64,000 nucleotides of DNA from an uncultured Bacteroidales bacterium (GTDB lineage Bacteria > Bacteroidota > Bacteroidia > Bacteroidales > UBA4417): NCBI GenBank assembly GCA_903879715.1, contig CAIRMR010000077.1, positions 1 to 64,000 on the forward strand, in the 5' to 3' direction. A program made the translations under genes and the position numbers. Shown piece by piece: positions 59,525 to 64,000 of the stretch (its first letter is position 1; every line of letters starts with the position of its first letter). Under the pieces are notes generated by a model that did not search any database, had not been told where the DNA came from, and was given only the letters and a program-made list of their open reading frames with translations.

Positions 59525-60451
59525 ATGGAGTGGTTTGTAATTGTTAATCCCAATGCCGGGAAACGAAAAGGAGAAAAGGATTGGCTCGAAATAGCGGCGC
59601 AGCTTACTTCAGCTAATATTGAGTTTGTAAGTGTTTTTACCGAACATCGGGGACATGCCGTTGTATTGACTCGTAAATATATCGAAAACGGATACCGTAA
59701 TATTATCGTGGTTGGGGGTGATGGCACTCTGAACGAAGTAGTGAATGGAATTTTTACCCAGGCGCATGTGCCAACTGACAGGGTTGTGTTGGCTATGATC
59801 CCGGTTGGAACCGGAAACGACTGGTGCCGGATGTTTAACATTCCAAACGATTACAAACAGGCCATAAGCCTTATTACTAAACGGAAAATCTTTATTCAGG
59901 ATACAGGAACCATTAAATATGTCTCTTCCGAAGGGCATGAAAAAACACGGTACTTTATCAATATGGCCGGGATGGGATTTGATGCCCTGGTAGCCAAGAA
60001 GACCAATACACAGAAAGACCTTGGGAAGAGTAATCCAATGTCGTATGTGGTAAATATTTTATCAAGCTTGTTTTTATACACCAGTACAAAAGTTAACATT
60101 TTGCTTGATGAAGAAAAAATCGCATCCGATATTTTTAGTATGAGTGTCGGCATTTGCCAGTATAATGGCGGGGGCATGAAACAAGCTCCCGGTGCTTTGC
60201 CTGATGATGGTTTATTTGATATGACGCTTATAAAACCAATCGGGAAATTCAAAATAATCCGCAATATTATCAAGCTTTTCGATGGTAGTTTCACGAAACT
60301 GCCAGAGGTAAGTACATTCCGTTCCTCAAAAATTATTATTCATTCCGAGCCGCCAATGTTTATGGAAGCCGACGGGGAATCATTAGGCCACACTCCTTTT
60401 GTGTTTAATATCCTGCCTCAAAGTTTATTTGTAGTGAGTGGTCTAAAATAA
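59525..60451 (+). CDS. Diacylglycerol kinase-family lipid kinase (YegS-like)
   Basis: A 308-residue lipid kinase of the YegS/DgkB type: IVNPNAGKRKGEKDW at the start, the nucleotide-binding GGDGTLNEVVNGI (residues about 61-73) and MIPVGTGNDWCRMF, then a beta-sandwich C-terminal domain with NGGGMKQAPGALPDDGLFDMTLI and MEADGESLG. It phosphorylates a lipid, probably diacylglycerol, in the membrane. The length is typical. A possible weak -7 box (TATCTTTC, 59479-59486) precedes it. Confidence 0.9.
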   Translation: MEWFVIVNPNAGKRKGEKDWLEIAAQLTSANIEFVSVFTEHRGHAVVLTRKYIENGYRNIIVVGGDGTLNEVVNGIFTQAHVPTDRVVLAMIPVGTGNDWCRMFNIPNDYKQAISLITKRKIFIQDTGTIKYVSSEGHEKTRYFINMAGMGFDALVAKKTNTQKDLGKSNPMSYVVNILSSLFLYTSTKVNILLDEEKIASDIFSMSVGICQYNGGGMKQAPGALPDDGLFDMTLIKPIGKFKIIRNIIKLFDGSFTKLPEVSTFRSSKIIIHSEPPMFMEADGESLGHTPFVFNILPQSLFVVSGLK

Positions 60452-60455
60452 AAAA

Positions 60456-60780
60456 ATCCAAATAAAAAATTCCAAGCCATAAATTCCAGGTCTCAAATTC
60501 CAAAGGGTGAGTCCGCTCCAATAACCCAACTAAATGAAAACCACGGAGGCACAGAGAACACAGCGGCACACAGAGCATTGTTGGTCAGCACTATAAACTT
60601 TGTGAAACTTAGAATTTTTGTGCTTTTGCGAAAAAAAAAGACTTTTCGGCGTGGACACAAGGGCAAACATTTAAACATTATGGTATAAAGTGATTAGCTT
60701 TTAAAACCAGGTCTTGGGTCTTGGGTCTTGGAATTTGAAATTTGGGTCTTGGAATTTAGAATTTGAAACTTGGGTCTTCC
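60456..60780. repeat. Inverted pair of TTCCAAG / CTTGGAA words
   Basis: The left arm, about 60456-60500, has AATTCCAAGCC, AATTCCAGG and AATTCCAAAG. The right arm, about 60707-60780, has GGTCTTGGGTCTTGGGTC and CTTGGAATTTGAAATT units. CACGGAGGCACAGAGAACAC (about 60543-60562) faces a CTTTGTGAAACTTAG-type stretch (about 60598-60612) in between. It fills the 331-bp convergent gap between the lipid kinase and ispG. Confidence 0.7.
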
Positions 60781-60782
60781 TT

Positions 60783-62411
60783 TCAGAGGTCATTGCCAGC
60801 TCTTTCCTTCCAATCCCCTGATTTTTTTATAAGACTAATCAACATCGGAATGGCTTCAATTTCAGGTATATTTTTATGGGCCACATCCTTTCCTTTATAA
60901 AGTGTAACCTTCCCGGGACCAGCCCCAACATAGCCGTAATCAGCATCGGCCATTTCGCCGGGGCCGTTTACAATACAGCCCATAACAGCTATTTTCAGCC
61001 CTTTCAGATGTTGAGTCTCAGCTTTAACATGCTGAAGCGTTTTTTCGATATCAAAAAGAGTACGGCCACAGGAAGGACACGAAATAAACTCGGTTCGGGT
61101 AATACGGGCACGGGTTGCCTGGAGTATCGCAAAAGCAGTGTGGTTAACTGTTTCAGGTGAAATATTTTGTGCAACCGGCCAAATGGCATCCCCGATTCCA
61201 TCAATCAGTATGCTACCGAAATCAATCGCGCTGTCGACCTGGAAACGAAGCAGGTTGTTCGTCTGATAGTTGTTTTTTAATATGACAGGTTTTGAACTTT
61301 CAGGATTAATTTTTTCAAGCTGAAGCCGCACTTCAACGGCATTTCCTTCCAGTATTGAAAGCAGTTGGAGGTTATGGCCAGGTAATGTCCCGATAACAGA
61401 AAAATGCTCATCAACCAAACAATTATCTCCATCTATATCCGCAATAACACCGACAGGATAATTTCCTCCAATACCCGAAACTGCATTAGATTGGCGCTTA
61501 GAAAAAGGTCCTGTTTCCGAAGTTGAGTGAAAGGTAGTTAACTGACTTCTCTGTTTTCGCGAATTATTATAGCGTTCAGTGATTGCAAGGGCGACAGGTA
61601 TTTCAATTTCGGGCGCGCCGGTAAGCGAAACGCGTATTGTGTCTCCAATTCCATCTTCGAGCAATGCACCGATTCCGGCGGCAGATTTAATAATTCCATC
61701 TTCGCCATCACCGGCTTCGGTTACTCCGAGATGCAATGGGAAGTTCATTCCTTCAGCCTGCATTTTTCGCGCCAGCAACCGGGTTGACTGCACCATTACG
61801 CGGACGTTACTCGATTTCATGGAAAATAAAACATTCAGAAAACCTTCATTGATACAGATCCGTCCAAATTCCAATGCGCTTTCCACCATTCCTTCGGGAG
61901 TATCGCCATACCTGTTCATTATGCGGGAACTTAGCGATCCGTGGTTGGTGCCTATCCGGATGGCTGTCCCATTTTGCTTGCAGATTTTGAGCAATGGATT
62001 CAATCGTTCGGCTATCCTTTCAAGTTCCTCCTCGTAAGCTTTATCTGTGAAGGTTTTATTTGAATCTCGCTTATCCGTATAGTTCCCGGGATTTATTCTC
62101 ACTTTTTCAACTATACCTGCGGCTATTTCAGCGGCATGTGGATTAAAATGAATATCTGCAATAAGCGGGACTTTAATTCCTTTTGAACGTAATCCTTTCT
62201 TAATTAAAGCCAGGTTATTGGCCTCGGTAATTCCCTGCGCCGTTATGCGTACCATTTCGCAACCGGCATTTACAAGGCGGATACTTTGTGCTACAGTTGC
62301 TTCAATATCATTGGTGTCGGTATTGGTCATGGACTGTACCCGTATGGGATGATGTCCTCCAACAGGCAAATCGCCAATGGTAACAATACCGGATGTATAA
62401 AGTGAAATCAT
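60783..62411 (-). CDS. ispG: 4-hydroxy-3-methylbut-2-enyl diphosphate synthase
   Basis: A 542-residue enzyme of the MEP isoprenoid pathway, reducing MEcPP to HMBPP with a [4Fe-4S] cluster. The TIM barrel opens VTIGDLPVGGHHPIRVQSMTNTDTNDIEAT and includes LIADIHFNP, KVRINPGN and GDGEDGIIKSAAGIGALLEDGIGDTIRVSLT. The C-terminal cluster domain has FISCPSCGRTLFD with two cysteines and the third in MGCIVNGPGEMADADYG. The extra central domain of Bacteroidota and plant enzymes lies between (residues about 260-420), which explains a length above the 370 residues of E. coli IspG. The sigma-factor gene is 26 nt upstream, so the two may form an operon. Confidence 0.95.
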   Translation of the reverse strand: MISLYTSGIVTIGDLPVGGHHPIRVQSMTNTDTNDIEATVAQSIRLVNAGCEMVRITAQGITEANNLALIKKGLRSKGIKVPLIADIHFNPHAAEIAAGIVEKVRINPGNYTDKRDSNKTFTDKAYEEELERIAERLNPLLKICKQNGTAIRIGTNHGSLSSRIMNRYGDTPEGMVESALEFGRICINEGFLNVLFSMKSSNVRVMVQSTRLLARKMQAEGMNFPLHLGVTEAGDGEDGIIKSAAGIGALLEDGIGDTIRVSLTGAPEIEIPVALAITERYNNSRKQRSQLTTFHSTSETGPFSKRQSNAVSGIGGNYPVGVIADIDGDNCLVDEHFSVIGTLPGHNLQLLSILEGNAVEVRLQLEKINPESSKPVILKNNYQTNNLLRFQVDSAIDFGSILIDGIGDAIWPVAQNISPETVNHTAFAILQATRARITRTEFISCPSCGRTLFDIEKTLQHVKAETQHLKGLKIAVMGCIVNGPGEMADADYGYVGAGPGKVTLYKGKDVAHKNIPEIEAIPMLISLIKKSGDWKERAGNDL

Positions 62412-62437
62412 TTCTTTCTGGAAAAGGTGCTAGCTGC

Positions 62438-63010
62438 TTACCCTATTATCCCTTTGAGTTCAGGATCGTTTTCAACCAATTTTTTCAAAGCTTCCTTGCA
62501 AAGGTACTTCTTGGTTTTGGCATAAAACTCTGATTTATAGCCCATATTTTCAGCAATTTCTTTTGCCGACATTTTAGTAAGGAACAATTTCAGAAGTTTC
62601 TGGCAATCTTCACTCAGATGATCAAACTGCCTGATGAACGACTGGTATTTTTCTTCATATTCCAGGTGTACTTCAACGCCCACCTCGGGTGCATCCAGGA
62701 AACGTGTAAGTTCATCCTGGTTTTTATACGTCATCCGTTTACGTTTCAGCCTCTGGAGCCAGATATTTTTACTGATAGAATAAAGATACGTGATGAACGA
62801 AGAACTCAATTCAAAATCATCATCTTTAATTTTGGTTAAAATAACCAATAACGCTTCCTGGAATACATCTTCGGCATCTTCTTCGAGGCCCGCGTTATTT
62901 TTGATCAGATATTTAATGGTGGGGAAAAATTCCTTATACACATAGCGAATGATAAAATCACTATTAAGCCGGAGGCCTTCAACTATGGCGAAATCAGAAT
63001 AGTGAATCAT
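62438..63010 (-). CDS. RNA polymerase sigma-70 family (ECF-like) sigma factor
   Basis: A 190-residue sigma factor. Region 2 is seen around residues 40-90 (EEDAEDVFQEALLVILTKI and YLYSISKNIWLQRLKRKR), and region 4 near the C terminus (HLSEDCQKLLKLFLTKMSAKEIAENMGYKSEFYAKTKKYLCKEAL), with a short linker, as in ECF factors. No anti-sigma gene is adjacent. It is encoded divergently from porZ, and a perfect palindrome lies 21 bp before its start, suggesting autoregulation. A link to type IX secretion, as for SigP in Porphyromonas, is possible but unproven. Confidence 0.85.
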   Translation of the reverse strand: MIHYSDFAIVEGLRLNSDFIIRYVYKEFFPTIKYLIKNNAGLEEDAEDVFQEALLVILTKIKDDDFELSSSFITYLYSISKNIWLQRLKRKRMTYKNQDELTRFLDAPEVGVEVHLEYEEKYQSFIRQFDHLSEDCQKLLKLFLTKMSAKEIAENMGYKSEFYAKTKKYLCKEALKKLVENDPELKGIIG

Positions 63011-63030
63011 TTCCTCTGCAAGGGTATTAC

Positions 63031-63046
63031 TTCAAATTAATTTGAA
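63031..63046. promoter_or_regulatory. Perfect 16-bp palindrome before the sigma-factor gene
   Basis: TTCAAATTAATTTGAA reads the same on both strands and lies 21 bp upstream of the sigma-factor start codon, where its promoter should be. Confidence 0.4.
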
Positions 63047-63653
63047 TCCTGCAGAATATCTCTTTGCATCACGATTAAGGGTATGAATCTCAGATCCTTA
63101 ATGCAGGTTTCAGTGGTTTTCGGGTTGTGAAGGTAATAAATTTTTTAAAAACCTGACTCCAAAGATTTAGCATTTCTCAACAAATCATTGTTATGGTGTT
63201 TAATGTCAGGCACTTAATGGCTGGGTATTTTTTTTCAAATATCGCAATAACTCAATATTTCCGTTTTTATAGGTACATCATTGACGCGTTTTGGGTACTT
63301 ATCGCTGCTTGCAGATCGAAAGCTTTAAATTATTTTGTTTAGTATGGCTCAATAATTACCTCACTAAAGCTATTCTTGCCGATTTTGCTGTGTAATCTTC
63401 CTAAAGCTGTGCCTCAGGTAATTCTTATTAAATTTTGTCCGGTATTAGGTTTCGGGTTTTTACCCTTCTAAAAGTTTTTGGCCTTACTTGTGAGTTCTAA
63501 TGATAAACTCTTGTTTTACTGATCTCTTTAGCAATATGATAAATCGTTGAGGATTCACTTTGGAAATATATTTACTTCGTAGAATAATTGACCAAATATA
63601 CTAAAAGTCGGTTTGCTAAGTTATTAGTATGGATCCACCTATTATCAGGTATT
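63047..63653. other. Divergent intergenic region between sigma factor and porZ
   Basis: 607 bp without any gene I can support. It is AT-rich. GTCGGTTTG (63607-63615) is a one-mismatch -7 box candidate (TCGGTTTG) ahead of porZ. No RNA gene or repeat pair was recognised. Confidence 0.4.
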
Positions 63654-64000
63654 ATGACGTTTTTGAGCCGTATTCTATTGGTATTTTCAGTACTGGTAGC
63701 AACAGTTTATTATGCTGTTGCACAAAGTTTAAGCTATAACCAATGGCAGGATCATTTGCCATATAACAATTGCATTGCGACAGCCGAAGCCGACAATCTT
63801 ATTTATGCTGCGACTCCATACAGCCTGTTTTATTTTAATAAAACCGACAACAGTAAAAACCGGCTGAATAAAGTTACCGGTGGACTTTCGGATATTGGTA
63901 TCAGCAGTATTGCATTCTGCTCTAAGCTTAATACATTGGTTGTCGCTTATTCAAATACAAATATCGACCTGGTTAAAAGTTCGGAAATAGTGAATATTCC
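63654..64000 (+). CDS. porZ: PorZ-like type IX secretion protein, N-terminal part (runs off the right edge)
   Basis: From the ATG at 63654 the frame stays open to the window end, 115 codons. A signal peptide (TFLSRILLVFSVLVATVYYAVAQ) is followed by SYNQWQDHLPYNNCIATAEADNLIYAATPYSLFYFN and NRLNKVTGGLSDIGISSIAF, the first blade of the two-component-regulator-like propeller that begins PorZ of the type IX secretion system. PorZ works at the cell surface in attaching cargo to A-type LPS. The two T9SS cargo proteins encoded in this window need such a system. The C-terminal part is outside the window. Confidence 0.8.
   Translation, partial: MTFLSRILLVFSVLVATVYYAVAQSLSYNQWQDHLPYNNCIATAEADNLIYAATPYSLFYFNKTDNSKNRLNKVTGGLSDIGISSIAFCSKLNTLVVAYSNTNIDLVKSSEIVNI

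Overview
The window comes from a Bacteroidota chromosome, most likely an anaerobic or facultative member of the Bacteroidales/Marinilabiliales branch. The evidence is gene content and signals: TonB-dependent receptors with carboxypeptidase-like and STN-type extensions, DUF4249 and DUF4270 lipoproteins, a LytS/LytTR two-component pair, T9SS C-terminal sorting domains, a partial PorZ, a Na+-pump decarboxylase operon, -7 boxes of the TAnnTTTG type in front of many genes, and no obvious Shine-Dalgarno sites. I saw no rRNA, tRNA or CRISPR array.

Layout. 1-4.3 kb: the edge of an IS1380-like transposase, an M49-like metallopeptidase lipoprotein, and a pyruvate/oxaloacetate carboxyltransferase (OadA type) without a biotin domain. 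4.5-6.1 kb: apolipoprotein N-acyltransferase. 6.7-13.3 kb: a TetR-controlled RND efflux operon (TetR, TolC, adaptor, pump). 13.7-18.3 kb: a starch-synthase-like half protein, a DUF4270 lipoprotein and GlmS. 18.6-24.0 kb: an outer-membrane barrel, a LolD-like ATPase, two different FtsX/LolCE-type permeases and a LolA-like periplasmic protein, which look like a complete trans-envelope route for a hydrophobic cargo. 24.0-30.5 kb (minus): TonB receptor, DUF4249 lipoprotein, MG2-like protein and a small secreted protein. 30.9-35.0 kb: methylmalonyl-CoA epimerase plus the biotin-dependent Na+-pumping decarboxylase (carboxyltransferase, gamma-like, biotin carrier, beta). 35.2-40.1 kb: uridine kinase, QueD/PTPS, secreted endonuclease I, MntP-like protein, free-Met-R-sulfoxide reductase, GH53 galactanase. 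40.2-44.4 kb: LytTR regulator, histidine kinase, TonB receptor. 44.6-49.4 kb: polysaccharide deacetylase, DUF1566 lipoprotein, CotH-type kinase and a small Spy/CpxP-like protein with a frameshifted second copy. 49.6-53.6 kb: methionine aminotransferase with omega-amidase, an AAA/DUF4143 ATPase, peptidyl-tRNA hydrolase. 53.8-60.5 kb: ModE-like wHTH protein, two aldehyde dehydrogenases (PruA and ALDH7), MATE exporter, lipid kinase. 60.8-64 kb: IspG and a sigma-70 family factor (minus), then the start of porZ, running off the right edge.

The most interesting signals are regulatory or structural. (1) The promoters of the unlinked oadA-like gene and of the epimerase/decarboxylase operon, 28 kb apart, carry the same palindrome, TTGTTA-N6-TAACAA. 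This matches the clostridial form of the redox-sensor Rex box and would tie both halves of the carboxylate pathway to the NADH/NAD+ ratio. (2) Many intergenic gaps hold short-period degenerate word repeats (such as GGAAGTC/GGATGTC) arranged as facing inverted pairs 50-350 bp apart; the words differ between loci but the architecture recurs. (3) Exact inverted repeats sit at the tetR, pruA and sigma-factor promoters. (4) The ABC/LolA-like/barrel cluster is a candidate dedicated lipid or lipoprotein export system. All functional statements are inferred by reading the sequence; no database search was run.
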